The notes under the pieces were generated by a model, which ran no database searches, was not told the origin of the DNA, and saw nothing but the letters and a program-made list of their open reading frames with translations. This document shows positions 11,212-22,705 of a stretch of DNA of 64,000 bases, one piece after another; the first letter of the stretch is position 1, and each line of letters opens with the position of its first letter. Origin of the DNA: Carallia brachiata (lineage: Eukaryota > Streptophyta > Magnoliopsida > Malpighiales > Rhizophoraceae); the NCBI GenBank assembly GCA_021464245.1, contig JADCRB010000098.1, forward strand, positions 1,240,001 through 1,304,000. The letters run 5' to 3'. The position numbers were made by a program, and so were the translations under genes.

Positions 11212-11957
11212 GTAGTTATTTGAATTAGTTTTTAAGAGGATGTATTTTGTATTTTATTTTTAAAAAATAAGAAGATGAGTGTTTAATTAATTTTTTTTTA
11301 GTTATTATTGATTTTACTTATCTTTTTATATGACAACCTAAAAACAACTGATTGAAAAGTAGATGAAGGTTACTTTTTGCTGCTTTTTGAGTAAATTTTT
11401 AGTTTTAATATTAATAATTATTAATTTAAATTAAAATACCCTCAAATAATATTTATATAAATTCACAATTTTTCACTTACCGCTTGAATATGATTTATTA
11501 ATAATTATTAAACTTCATCAATATTTATATAAATGTAATACTTTTATTTTTTAATAATTCGTAAATATTTTTTTACTGCAAATTTTCATTAATATTGATA
11601 TTTAAAAAAATTTCAAATATTATATTTTTTTATTATTTAGTAAACATTAATATTTTTTTAAAAAATAAAAATTAAGTGAGAAAATTCGTAATATTATTTA
11701 TAAAATATTTATTCTAAAAATAAAAATTATAAAATATAAAGATAATTTTGTTAATATAATATATTAATATAAATTAAATGTCCAAATCAATCATTTAGTT
11801 ATTTAACAGTAACAGTAAGTACAAATTAACTAAACACTTCATTAATTTTTTTAGTAATCAGCAACAGGTAACAGCAATTAGCAATCAAAAATCAGTAACA
11901 GCAATTAGCAGCAGCAACCAACAATAGTAATATTGAACAGTTGAGCTAAACAGGCCC
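11212..11957 (-). mobile_element. PIF/Harbinger-type MITE, copy A
   Basis: Read from its right end it starts GGGCCTGTTTAG and is flanked by TTA at 11209-11211 and 11958-11960, matching the TWA target duplication of PIF/Harbinger elements. It aligns over its whole length, in inverse orientation, with the neighbour at 11967-12700: shared TGATTACT-rich head, a long AT-rich body including TTTATATTTTATAATTT, and a tail with AACTGATTGAAAA. There is no coding capacity, so it depends on a transposase elsewhere. Confidence 0.75.
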
Positions 11958-11966
11958 TTAAACTAA

Positions 11967-12700
11967 GGGTCTATTTGGGTTAACCGTTGAATGCTAATGT
12001 TGTTGATTACTATTGCTGATTACTGCTACTAATTGTTGATTGTTAATTCCTATTCGTTGTTACTGATTGCTGATAAATTAATGAAGTGTTTGATTAATTT
12101 TATACTTGATATTACTATTAAATAATGAAATGTCTAATTTAGACATCTAATTATATATATATATTATATTAAAAATTTTATTTTTATATTTTATAATTTG
12201 ATGTTTTTAAAATAAATTTTATAAATAATATTGAGAATTGTTTTACTTAATTTTTAACTTTTTAAAAAAAATATTAATTTTTACTAAATGATAAAAATTA
12301 TTATGTTTGAGATTTTTTTATAAGTGTTCGTATTAAAAAAAATTGAAGTGAAAAAAAAAATATTATTTAAGAATAGTTGAAAAAAGAAATTATTAAAATT
12401 ATATAAATACTAATAAAATAAATTAATATATCTAGCAAGTAAAAATAATAATAGTAAATTATATAAATATTCTTTAAAGGTAATTTAGTACATATAAATT
12501 ATCATTAATATTAAAAGTGAAAAGTAATTCAAAAAGTAGTAAAAAGTAGACTGAAGTTGTTTTTCAATCAGCTGCTGTTTGAAAGTCAAATAGAAAAATA
12601 AGTAGAATCAAATAGTAGCACCAAAAATTTTACCGAACAGTATATTCCTGCTTTTTAAAAATACAAATGCATCCCTTTAAAAGTTTAACCAAACACTCCC
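11967..12700 (+). mobile_element. PIF/Harbinger-type MITE, copy B
   Basis: Termini GGGTCTATTTGG and, inverted, GGGAGTGTTTGG; flanked by TAA at 11964-11966 and 12701-12703. The 734-bp body is non-coding and AT-rich. It lies head to head with copy A, only nine bases apart, so the pair forms a nearly 1.5-kb imperfect inverted repeat. A third copy is at 30469-30990. Confidence 0.8.
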
Positions 12701-12703
12701 TAA

Positions 12704-13230
12704 GATTATAAGTATTTATTCTAAATAATTTCGATTAAGCCCATCGATATCATATAAGCCACCACGCAACGGAAAATATCTCTTTATTTTCACTTCCATC
12801 TCCTCCTCCACAAGCCTTGTTCAACCATATTATGTAATTCATCAATTCGATATTAGGGTAGTTGAACAATCTTGAGTATCCCTCTTTATTTTTTTATAAA
12901 TTTAGATGACTGTACTTATCATTTTATCCTCTATTTATCAGTCATATTTTCGTTTTTTGTGTCTTTTTAACGAATCTTAATGACCTTGTGGACACATTAT
13001 TATATACTTTCACATTAAGACGAATATTGACAAATTTTTCGGGAACTTTCTAGGAAATAAAATTTTATGAGTTGAGCAAAATAATTTATAAAAATATATA
13101 ACAAATTTGAGTATCGAACCCAATGGATGACAATTTTTTTTTCCTACAATTTAAAAAAAGTGTACTGTAAATATATTAGTTATCGTATTTATAAGTTAAT
13201 ACTAGAGTAACTTGTTGATATTCTCATTCA
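12704..13230. other. Intergenic, no gene seen
   Basis: AT-rich sequence without domains, splice structure or clear element ends. Confidence 0.4.
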
Positions 13231-13444
13231 ACTTTATTATAAAGATGACTCACCACTTAAATACTAATAGAGTCAAACAAAATTTTATTGTAAAAATCAC
13301 AATAATTGTTGAATCTAAATTTTATCATTGAGCTCAAACTTTATTATAAAGATGACCCACCACTTAAATACTAATAAGTCAAACGAAATTTTATTGTAGA
13401 AAATCACAATAATTGTTGAATCTAAATTTTATCATTGAGCTCAA
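13231..13444 (+). repeat. 107-bp tandem duplication
   Basis: Two adjacent copies, 13231-13337 and 13338-13444, share ACTTTATTATAAAGATGAC at the start and end in TTTATCATTGAGCTCAA. They differ by a few substitutions and small balancing indels. No coding potential. Confidence 0.85.
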
Positions 13445-13614
13445 ACTTTCTTAACCGCAGCAAGCACTCAACATTTTGCTAAGAGGGTATGCTAATATAA
13501 GGATTTAAACATGGATCATAAATATGAAAATTTCACAACTTGTCACCAAATTATACATCAAGTAGTTAACAGATAACAACTTAAACGATATATATATGGG
13601 TGTGGGTACGTGTC

Positions 13615-13985
13615 TAGAGGTTTTTGTTCGAATTTTTGTCCGATTGACATGTCAAATTATAATAAATCTTAGTTTTTTTTGCAACTATTATAAATGTGAA
13701 ACAACAAAAAAAGAAATGCATTTTATGACATTGTTTTGTTGTTTTACAAAGTATTAATGTAGTTGAAAAAAATAAAATTGTTACACATCGGCACATCACT
13801 AAGATAAAAATTTGAGTAGAATCCGATGCAATGCTTTTTTAATTGTTTACAATCACATTGATAAAATATGAAATAGAAAAAAATACATTTTATAATTTCA
13901 TTTTGTTGTTTCACAAAAATGAAACTTTATTACACTTCAACACTTCACTCTTATAAAAATTCGGACAAAAACTTTTGGGCCTCTA
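13615..13985. mobile_element. Candidate MITE with TTTTTGTYCGAATTTTT inverted ends
   Basis: The left end TAGAGG + TTTTTGTTCGAATTTTT pairs with the inverse of the right end, TAGAGG + CCCAAAAG + TTTTTGTCCGAATTTTT; the left copy lacks the 8-base insert. A TA at each outer edge would fit a Tc1/mariner-type duplication, but the outer bases do not match the usual Stowaway ends, so superfamily is open. The interior has a second weak palindrome around ACATTTTATRAYWTTTTTTG-like motifs. No coding capacity. Confidence 0.5.
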
Positions 13986-13989
13986 CTTT

Positions 13990-14165
13990 TTTTCTTATTA
14001 TATATATATATAGTAATGATATATATCATAAAATATTTTAAAATTTATAATTATAAAAAAATTACCAATTTTTTAATATAGTTAAATTTAAAATATAATA
14101 ATTTTTATATTTATAAATTTAAAATATTTTATAATATAATTTTTATAATATATATCATTATTATT
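13990..14165. repeat. AT-only imperfect inverted repeat
   Basis: The left half, containing TAATGATATATATCATAAAA and AAATATTTTAAAATTTATAA, mirrors the right half with ATATATATCATTATTA. It could fold into a hairpin of roughly 80 bp, but the extreme AT content makes chance matches likely. Confidence 0.4.
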
Positions 14166-15412
14166 TTACGCGATTCTTTTCTATCAGGCCGGGGCATTGG
14201 ATCCGCCCCTGCTAACAACATGAAACGTAAGATAGCTGACGTGGCTGAGTCGAAACCTGTTGCTTGCCGCAGAGTGACGACTTCTTCGTGGCTCTTTGTT
14301 ACTTGTCCAAATCATTAAGTCAGTCAACCACCACTTGCTTAATTATAAGCTATAAAGCTTGTCATTCTTCAACCTTTGTTTTTTTGGAAAAAATTTGTTA
14401 TACGCAAGTCAAATTGTTGGAAAGTTTTTCAAAATGTAATTTTTAAAAATTTGTTATAAATATATGAATTTATTGTATAAAAAATAATAATTTTTTATTA
14501 TAATTGTAATCTACACATTATATAATAAATCTAATAAATTACAATTCAAAAATTTTTTCAATAAATTTTTTTCAACTATTTAACAGTACTTATTTTTTTT
14601 TCCTCTCATCTCTTCTTAGTTGCCATGTCGTTGTCATTATTTGGAAATCTCCCGGATATCTTTCTAAAAATTTTTTTTTTTTACATATATTACATATATA
14701 TATAATCCACAGACAGTTTTAACACGTATGTAACATCTCCAAAATTTTATCATAAAATATATCAGTGGATCTCATCAATGCTAATATGTTCATCATACCC
14801 ATAGGTAATTGCAAGTAGTATTTGTATGCATCATTATCTATAAAGTTCATGCGCCCGTGTGGGCTCGAAAACATTTTTTTTTTAACTCTTTTACAAAGGG
14901 CATAATTTTTATAGGACATTCATTTATCTTCTGCTTAGATTATGAGATTATGGTGAGAAAAAATTATAAGAAATAAAATTAAGAAAATGATGAGAAAATA
15001 AAATTTTATATTTGAATTGTATAAGAATATTATGAAAAAAAAAAGTATATGGATAGAATTACAGGAAATGACCCTACGAATAATTGAATGATAGATTGAA
15101 ATTACATAAAAATCTTTACAAATAATTGAATAAATTAAAGTTATTTTGATTATTATGCTTTTTTTTTTTTTGCAATTGATTTGTGATTTCGTTTTTTGAT
15201 ACATTTTCTATTTACTTTCTCATAAATGCCAAACAGAAAAAAGTGCATTGATTTTCAAATTTTCATTTTGTCTTTTCTCATGGCCTTGCCAAATTGTACG
15301 CTCTCCCTGGAGCAATCAAAACGAGTTTAACAACGCCCAAATTGTGTTGATAATGTGGGAATATGGACTTGTCGACTTAGAAAAAAATTGATGATTTCGA
15401 TATGATTGTGAC
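14166..15412. other. Intergenic, no gene seen
   Basis: AT-rich sequence with poly-T and poly-A tracts. Open frames at 14264-14446, 14719-14919 and 14935-15204 have no domain or conserved motif. Nothing supported. Confidence 0.4.
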
Positions 15413-16226
15413 GTGAGAGGGTGACCACATGTGAATTTTAATTAGTCAGTCAAAATCCAAATCGTGCACCACAGTACGAGCACCCTTTAACAATTGAATG
15501 TTCGATTCCAGTAAGGACATTCATGTCCCACCAAAAGATGCAGACTCAGTCAACATATGATAATTAATGAAAAAATAAAATTATATAAATATATTTAATG
15601 TGATACAAAAAAAAATATGTAATTAATTTAATAATATTTAATAATTTTTTATTTTTATTTTTTAAAATTTAATATATTTTTTATAATTTTATAATTTAAA
15701 TTATTATATATTTATCGTATTCTCAATTATTTATCCCACAAAGCTTTTCTTTTAAAGTAACTATGCCCCACTAAAATATAAGCTCAATCCAATAAATACA
15801 ATCTAAAAGTTTTTTGGATATAAAAATCTTAAGAGGATGGCCACATGTGAAATTTAATTAGTCAGTCAAAATCCAAATCGTGCACCACAGTACGAGCACC
15901 CTTGCACAATTGAATGTTAGATTCCGGTAAGGACATTCATGTCCCACCAAAAGATGTAGACTTGGTCAACGTATGAAAATTAATGGAAAAATAAAATTAT
16001 GTAAATATATTTAATGTGATATATAAAAAATATGTAATTAATTTAATAATATTTAATTATTTTTTTATTTTTTATAATTTAATATATTTTTTATAATTTT
16101 ATAATCTAAGTATTCTCAATTATTTGTCCCACAAGGCTTTTCTTTTAATAGAACTATGCCGCACTAAAATATAAGCTCAATCCAATAAATACAATCTAAA
16201 AATTTTTTGGATATAAAAATCTTAAG
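15413..16226 (+). repeat. Tandem duplication of about 400 bp
   Basis: Copy 1 (about 15413-15830) and copy 2 (about 15831-16226) share long blocks, among them GTCAGTCAAAATCCAAATCG (15445 and 15861), GGACATTCATGTCCCACC, an AT-rich middle, and the end AATCTAAAARTTTTTTGGAT. The spacing falls from 416 to 393 bp because copy 2 lacks a short AT stretch. Point differences are modest, so the event is not very old. Non-coding. Confidence 0.85.
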
Positions 16227-16823
16227 AGTGTATGCAATAAATATACAATAATCTTAATTATTATATTAAAAAGTATAATACATGTGAAAAAAATTATTAA
16301 ATTTTTTAAATTAATTATATATTTTTTGTATATTTTATTAATCATATTTACGTAATCTAACCATTACTAGAATCTAATTACTATCATAAAGATTCTGTGA
16401 TAATTGTACTTTTTAATTTAAAATTTTACTCAATTTTTTAAATTAATAAAACAAGTATGCTTTATTAAAAAAGTAAAGTCATTATAAGAGGCACGTACCG
16501 AGCAAAATCAACTGCAATAATCAATTTTAACTTTATCCACCAGGTTCAAACTTTAGACTCTTCTATTCGAAAAAGAAAAAAGGAATCTTGGGCCTCTTAT
16601 TGACCGAACATCTAATAAAATTCTCTTTGTTTCTTTTATCTTATAGTAAAGATATATTGTTTTTATGGATTTAATATCAGAGACAGGGATGAAATATTTT
16701 TAAATTGAATGTTTTTTTTTTTTTTACATGTAAATTGAATGTTATGAATAACAAATCACAGCACAATGACATCAAATATTTTTAGGGTTTCATTATTAAA
16801 TTTTAAACCGTTGCTAATCATAG
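16227..16823. other. Intergenic, no gene seen
   Basis: AT-rich sequence with a 14-T tract near 16710. No gene or element ends recognised. Confidence 0.4.
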
Positions 16824-16948
16824 TCATTTGCTCAACTGGTTGAGAGACTCTCAACCAGTAGGTGGGGGTTCAAATTTTACCAAACTTCATTTTTCTTTTC
16901 CCAAATACCAAATATAACTCTTTATAGACAAAAAAAAAAAGAAAGAAA
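16824..16948 (+). mobile_element. Candidate tRNA-headed SINE
   Basis: A pol III A-box-like motif, TTGCTCAACTGGTTGAGAGA (from 16828), is followed at the proper distance by a B-box-like GGGTTCAAATTTT (from 16866), with AGGTGG in between. A short body runs into an A-rich tail near 16929-16948. This is the layout of plant SINEs of about 120 bp. It is not a functional tRNA, since no acceptor stem forms. Confidence 0.55.
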
Positions 16949-17703
16949 ATAGCCGTTAGCCCGCAATAATATGCGTCCCTCAGGGGTGGCTTGCATGTGA
17001 GAGAAGGTGGAGCGAACGGACAGCGAAGGAAAGGGTGTTTTCTTTTTTCTTTTCTTTTTATTTTTGCTCTTTAAAATTTTGGTCAAATTTAATGAGAGGA
17101 CGGTGATTGGATTTTTTTTTTTCTTCTGTAACACACTGGATTTTTTTTTTTTTTTGTTTGGGCACGTGACTTGAGACTTCACCTATACAAAATAATGTTT
17201 ACAAATATTATGGATTACTCATCTTCAGATATTGTTTTTAGTTAATTGATTCTTATTCAAATTTGAAATCGAGACTTTCTAACTTTAAATATGAATATGT
17301 GGTATCGTAAGTCTCAAATCTATGAAATGCAAGAATTAACGTTTTTTTAAATGAAATACAATAATTTTCATTAGCTTATAATGTTTATAATTATTACTTT
17401 CGTAAAAGATATGATAGTTGCAGGGTCAGAGAGAGGCTGAAATGAGATGCATACACTTTTACGTACGGGGAGCTAATACGGACGCCGGGCTTTTAGCTCG
17501 AATCTGTACACCAAGCAATAAAAATATTAATTTCTTATTTTTTTAATAAAAACACTAAAACTTATATTTAAATAATTGTTATATCAGAATATAAAGTGTT
17601 GACATTATATCAAATTTTTTTAAAAAAATTTTCCTTGAATTTTTTTTTACTAATATAGTACAAAAAAATGAATATTATATTTATATATGTACAAATGTAT
17701 ATA

Positions 17704-17738
<35 letters not shown>

Positions 17739-17743
17739 GTATA

Positions 17744-17790
<47 letters not shown>

Positions 17791-20270
17791 GTGTGTGTAT
17801 GAAACATTTCGGTTATGTATATTTAATCGTACCTGTCAATGTTGCTAAAAAAAATCTTTCCCGTCTAAATTGTAAGTCAACAAAAATCAATTGTTATTAT
17901 TGTTTGTTTTGGTTGGAGAAAGATTAACGTGTGACAAGAAATTTTAAATTTGATAATTATTATGATTGTTTACAATAGAACTTCGTTAAATTTTATTAAT
18001 ACTCAAGTGATGAATTATTTTTATAAAAGATGTTTAATAAAAAATATTAACGAGTCACTCTAATCATGAATAGTGTAACAATTAATATTGTTGAGATAAA
18101 TATTATATTTTATTGTTAAAAAAAATATGTCATCATCCAAAAAGCGAAAGATGCTAGTATCATAATCTTGTGTAAGATACGTATCATTTCAATAATTGAG
18201 GAAATAATCGAGAAACTGATTGAACTCCGCGTACAACGCGTCTAAAGTTAGCTTGATTCGATGATATATGGTGTCTTCATCAACAATAAATAAGTATGAT
18301 TGTCAATCAGCAGCACCGTTATACCCAAAGTTCTTTTTTCATACTCGAAGAACAAAAATTAAAGTTTGGCAGTGATTTATAAGCCAAGATAAAACGTGAG
18401 TGTTCGTCAAGAATTTATGATTGTATTGTGAACCCCAATGTTCAGACCTTGCGTGAAGTGAAGTTGAAAAGACGTTAGTAATGTTTATCTTCATGTTGAT
18501 GCCATTGGAAAGAAGGAAATAATGGAGACCGTTTTCCTTTTCAAATTTGGGCGAAGAATCAACAAACCCCAAGAATTGTAGAAGCTAATACGTTACAATC
18601 CATAAAATGGGTATCCTCTCTACAATTTGTTGATCAAAATATGAATCGCTAAATTCAAATTACAATGAATCAATTTCATGTGGATTTTCTAATCTTAGGC
18701 ACCTAGTGTAGACGATCCATTTTAAAATTGGCGGAAGAAGGGAATTTAGTAAGATACACAACAACTAAGCTAAAATATGTATTTTTGTCTCTTTATCCCA
18801 AAAAAAAAAAAAAAATCAGAGGTTAGCTGTGCTTGCCCATCAATTTGAGGTAAAAATGACGGCCCCAGCCTAAAATTTCTAATGTCGGTACACAACCGGT
18901 TGAAAATCTATTCAGAATAAACAGTTTCTTCGCATATTATTGAAACTGCTCTCCAGTCTAAAAGCCAATATTCAACGTTGAGATTCTAAGTGGTCGGCCA
19001 AAGCTCACACAAGCAAACAGACAAATAAAGGAGTTGGCGGAGGATATGACATATTCATATTAGTCATCATCCTAAACTCTTCAATCCAAGAAGTCACGCT
19101 TAACAAATGCAGTCAAATGATTTCCCTATTTCGGGTACATAAAAATCCCTAATGAAGAAAGGGGTTTTTTTATTTTTTATTTTTTGAGCAATCCTAACGA
19201 AGAAAGGTTGTTTGCAAAGTAAAGAGCAAAAATTACGTAGCATTATAGCGATGGAACAGTTGACGATGAAAGAAGAAAATGGCGGCACGGCACCCTTTTA
19301 GGCGGAGATTGAAAAAAAAAAAAAAAAAAGAACAAAGGCTAATAACAAAAACAGTTTTGTTAGGTCGGAAACATGATTACTAGTCAAACATTTGATTAAT
19401 CAAGGACATTGCAAAGGTGCTTACTTTGAAGTTTGAACCAATCAGAATTAATACAGCAGCAAAAATGGATTAGTAATTTGACCTTGAAAATCCAATAATG
19501 TTATTACATTTATGGAAATATGGATATAGGTTAAGTGAGCTTAAAGTGAAATTACAATAATTTAAATTATTATATGATTAAATTTTAAAAAAAATTATCA
19601 AATGACATCATATGAACTGTTGACCTTTACTTTCCTAACCTACGCCCACGCTGTCATAACACACCAATGGCCTAGTGGTTAGCAGACAGGTAGTGGGGTT
19701 GGCGAAGTGCGGACTCGACAAACAAAGAACTTGCGGAGGCCGCCGGCCCAAAATTGCCCAACTCAAACTCCTTTTGGGCCTATTTTAAGAAGAATGCTCC
19801 CAATTGGATATGGATTTTGAACTTTTAATCAGATAGTTAATTGGATCACTAGTTTTGGCAAGGGTACGCGCACGAGTTCTGGATATTAGTCGGAGTCCAG
19901 TCTAAGCCATTCAGGGCCTAAAATTCTAACGTGTTCGGCTCCTTAATTAACATACTCGGTCCAAACTTGACCCCAGCCAAAATATATTAGGGTGTCTTAA
20001 GATTTCTCTTCCACAAAAATTATTTCATGAAAATTTACAATAAGAACAGAAAAAGAAAAAAAAACTTGTTTTATTATTATTTTTGTATAATAAATATATA
20101 TAATGTATATAATTTGAAAATAATAACACACAATAATCAGTGGAGGGCATGACACAATAAGACCTATACATTTTGGAAGTATGCTGGATTCAGTTTGTGG
20201 CTGCCTAAGCAGTAAGCCAATGCCCAGCTCCACCGTCATCTTTTGCAATTAGAAAATTTTAGTTAATAGC
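16949..20270. other. Intergenic, no gene seen
   Basis: AT-rich sequence with T tracts around 17110-17155 and an A tract around 19312-19329. At 19668-19684 there is an A-box-like TGGCCTAGTGGTTAGCA, a possible SINE head, but no matching B box was found. Open frames at 18339-18572 and 19100-19288 have no recognisable domain. Confidence 0.4.
17704..17787. repeat. Compound CT/AT microsatellite
   Basis: Two rounds of (CT)n followed by (AT)n, the second AT run being about 15 units. The minus-strand open frame across it is a composition artefact. Confidence 0.9.
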
Positions 20271-20478
20271 ACTGCATGTTATAGTTTAACAGTAACATAT
20301 TGAATATATTAATTATAAGATCTTAAATTTGAGTACGTTAAATTGTGCAATGAGACTAAATCTAAACGTCCCTCTAATATGAGTTATATCATAACTATCC
20401 GGATTGTCTATGCCACTAAAAAAAGTCTCAATACTCTCTAATAAGATTATTGAAACACCATCACGCTCACCCATTTTA
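20271..20478 (+). repeat. Diverged direct repeat, copy 1 (possible SINE)
   Basis: Aligns with 20499-20680: both start ACTG(C/T)RTGTTATAG-like, contain TAACAGTA, and continue to a CTATGCCACTAAAAAAAGT / CATACCACCAAAAAAGG block. Divergence is high. Its internal B-box position is degraded. Confidence 0.5.
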
Positions 20479-20498
20479 TCCACCTAAGAAAAAATATT

Positions 20499-20680
20499 AC
20501 TGTGTATTATAGCGTAACAGTAGTGTACCAAATGTGTTAACCGCAAAGTCTTGAGTTCAAGTGCTTTAGAGCGCCCTCTACAATGAATTGTATCGTAATT
20601 ATATGAGTTGTTCATACCACCAAAAAAGGAGATTCAATATTTCTTAACGGGACTCTCAAATCACTACCCTCACTTTTCGA
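20499..20680 (+). repeat. Diverged direct repeat, copy 2 (possible SINE)
   Basis: Begins ACTGTGTATTATAGCGTAAC and has TTGAGTTCAAGTGC, a fair B box, about 50 bases downstream, which suggests a tRNA-headed SINE. Copy 1 lies some 230 bp upstream in the same orientation, so this is either a local duplication or two insertions. Confidence 0.5.
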
Positions 20681-22604
20681 TTCAATAACCAAAAAAAGAA
20701 TGTGGTCAATATTATTTAACTAAAAAAATAGTCAATATTATCTTAAAAAAACAATCAATTAATATTCAAATTGTCTCTAAAATTTAAATTTTCAAATTTA
20801 AATTACTATCAAAATTACTGATCACTCATATCAATTTTTTTGTATCCTTTCACTCAAACAATACGCCAACAAATATCATAGATTATTTATTTTATGCCAC
20901 AATAGCGTGGATTTTTTTCCATGTTAGCAACATATATTCAATTTGCACACACCTTATAGGGACAGATTGCATTAATGGAACCAAATTATCGGTCAAAAGA
21001 TTTGTTTCCATAAGTAAAATTACAACTTTACAACTTGCCTGAAAGATTGGTTTTATATCGTGGTCAACTTTGCAACTTCGGATTTGTGGCGAAAAAGATA
21101 TTCCACTGTATTTATAGGGGCACAATTGTCTTATCAAGAACAAGATATTTTCCAGAAAGGCAATAAATATCAATGGCCTTTTCCCGTGTCTATCTGTACT
21201 GCATAGTCAGCATGGCGCGCCACCATGGACCCACAATAACCCGCGTCACCGTTCTTGTTAACCATGGTTTGCCATGCCCGGGAACGCAAAATTGAAGAGG
21301 AAACCTTTGTTTATTCGGATATTCTCCCGCCCGGGTCGCCCATGACTATTATATTCCCAGATAGTAAAAATTACATTGTTTTTGCTTGGGTCCTCCGCTC
21401 CGATTAGGACGTAAGGGTAAGGCCGCCAAAAAAGCAAAATTACCAAGGGCACCACCTTGGGCAGCTATTTCCATTAGATCATATACACTTGCTCATGATA
21501 CAAACTAAAGAATGCATGCCAATTCTTTTTCAATATATATATATATATATATATATATGTAAATTTTGAAATTATCTTCGATCCAAAAAAATGTAATTGT
21601 ACCCCATAAAAAATAATATTGTAGTAAATTATTATAATACTCTATATATTGAAAAATTTTATTCTTTGTATTTAGGTCAAAAATTGTTTGTAGATGAAAT
21701 GATACGAGAGAAGATATATTGAATGATTATCAAGACTATCACCTCTTATAGATATTAATTTTGAATTTATAGCTATGATTAAGGTTGTTGATATTATTTT
21801 TATATTAATAGTTACTATTGATAACATGGAAGGAGTACAGTAAAAACTACGAAATTGGTTTAAACAGTGGGATAAATGTTTTTTAAATAGTTTATGCAGT
21901 CCAAATTTTTGGTGAGTCGAGACAAACAAAGGGACAAACATGGCCGAGTTGCTGTGTAAGTAAAATGTTTTTTTTTTCTTCTTACCTTTTTTTGAGAATA
22001 TATAATTTTTCTTCTTATCAGATCACGTAATTCTAATAATTGTGTTGGACAAATTATCTTTAAAATTATTCTTCAAATAAGGTTAAATAATCTTAATTTT
22101 TTTTTTAATTTTTCCCCATTTCACAAAACTTCAAGAGTAATGATGAACATTTGCCTAAAAAAAAATGATGAACATAAAAAATTAATAGTCTTATCGCTTA
22201 TTGTTACTTATCATTTTGTTATTAATTATCTAAATCATCACTAAATAGAATGAACAAAATTAAGAAAGACTGTACATCATTATTTTTATCCTTTTACACC
22301 TAATCGGGACAAACATTTTCGTCTAACCAAACAGAGGCACTTTGCAATTTTCGGTGAAAAAAAATTGGTATCCTAAGTTTTGTTTTAGTTAAAATTGAAA
22401 TTTTTATTTTCAAATAAAATTTTTTAAAATATACATTATTTTTATATTTTAAAAATATTAATTTTTATTTTAAAAATAATAATTATTATTTCTCTCTTAA
22501 TAAAATTCGAAATAATTCATTTAAAATATGTAACTATGCTCTTTTCGATAACCCCGCGGCAAATTCCCAAACTAACCACGGTTAACTCTCGGAAGCATTA
22601 TTAT
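20681..22604. other. Intergenic upstream of the GRP gene
   Basis: AT-rich apart from a GC-richer patch at 21200-21470 with no recognised product. Contains an (AT)n microsatellite at 21532-21558. The open frames at 20892-21173, 21258-21455 and 21672-21941 show no domain. The last few hundred bases should carry the GRP promoter. Confidence 0.4.
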
Positions 22605-22705
22605 GCATCTATAAAACCGACGGCTCAGCGTCGATCCTTCTCTCATTCCTCTTCTTATTTCGTTAAATTTCCCTCTTTGTCCCCAACTCGTTAGGTTTTT
22701 CTCTT
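22605..22705 (+). promoter_or_regulatory. GRP core promoter and 5' leader
   Basis: CTATAAAA at 22609-22616 is a good plant TATA box 90 bases before the ATG. A CT-rich leader follows (CTTCTCTCATTCCTCTTCTT), typical of highly expressed plant genes. I did not find a clear evening-element sequence upstream. Confidence 0.6.

Noticed and set aside
21211..21229. GGCGCGCC followed by ACCATGG, resembling a cloning site plus start context
   Set aside because: The frame after it stops within five codons and the surrounding sequence looks natural, so chance is the better explanation.
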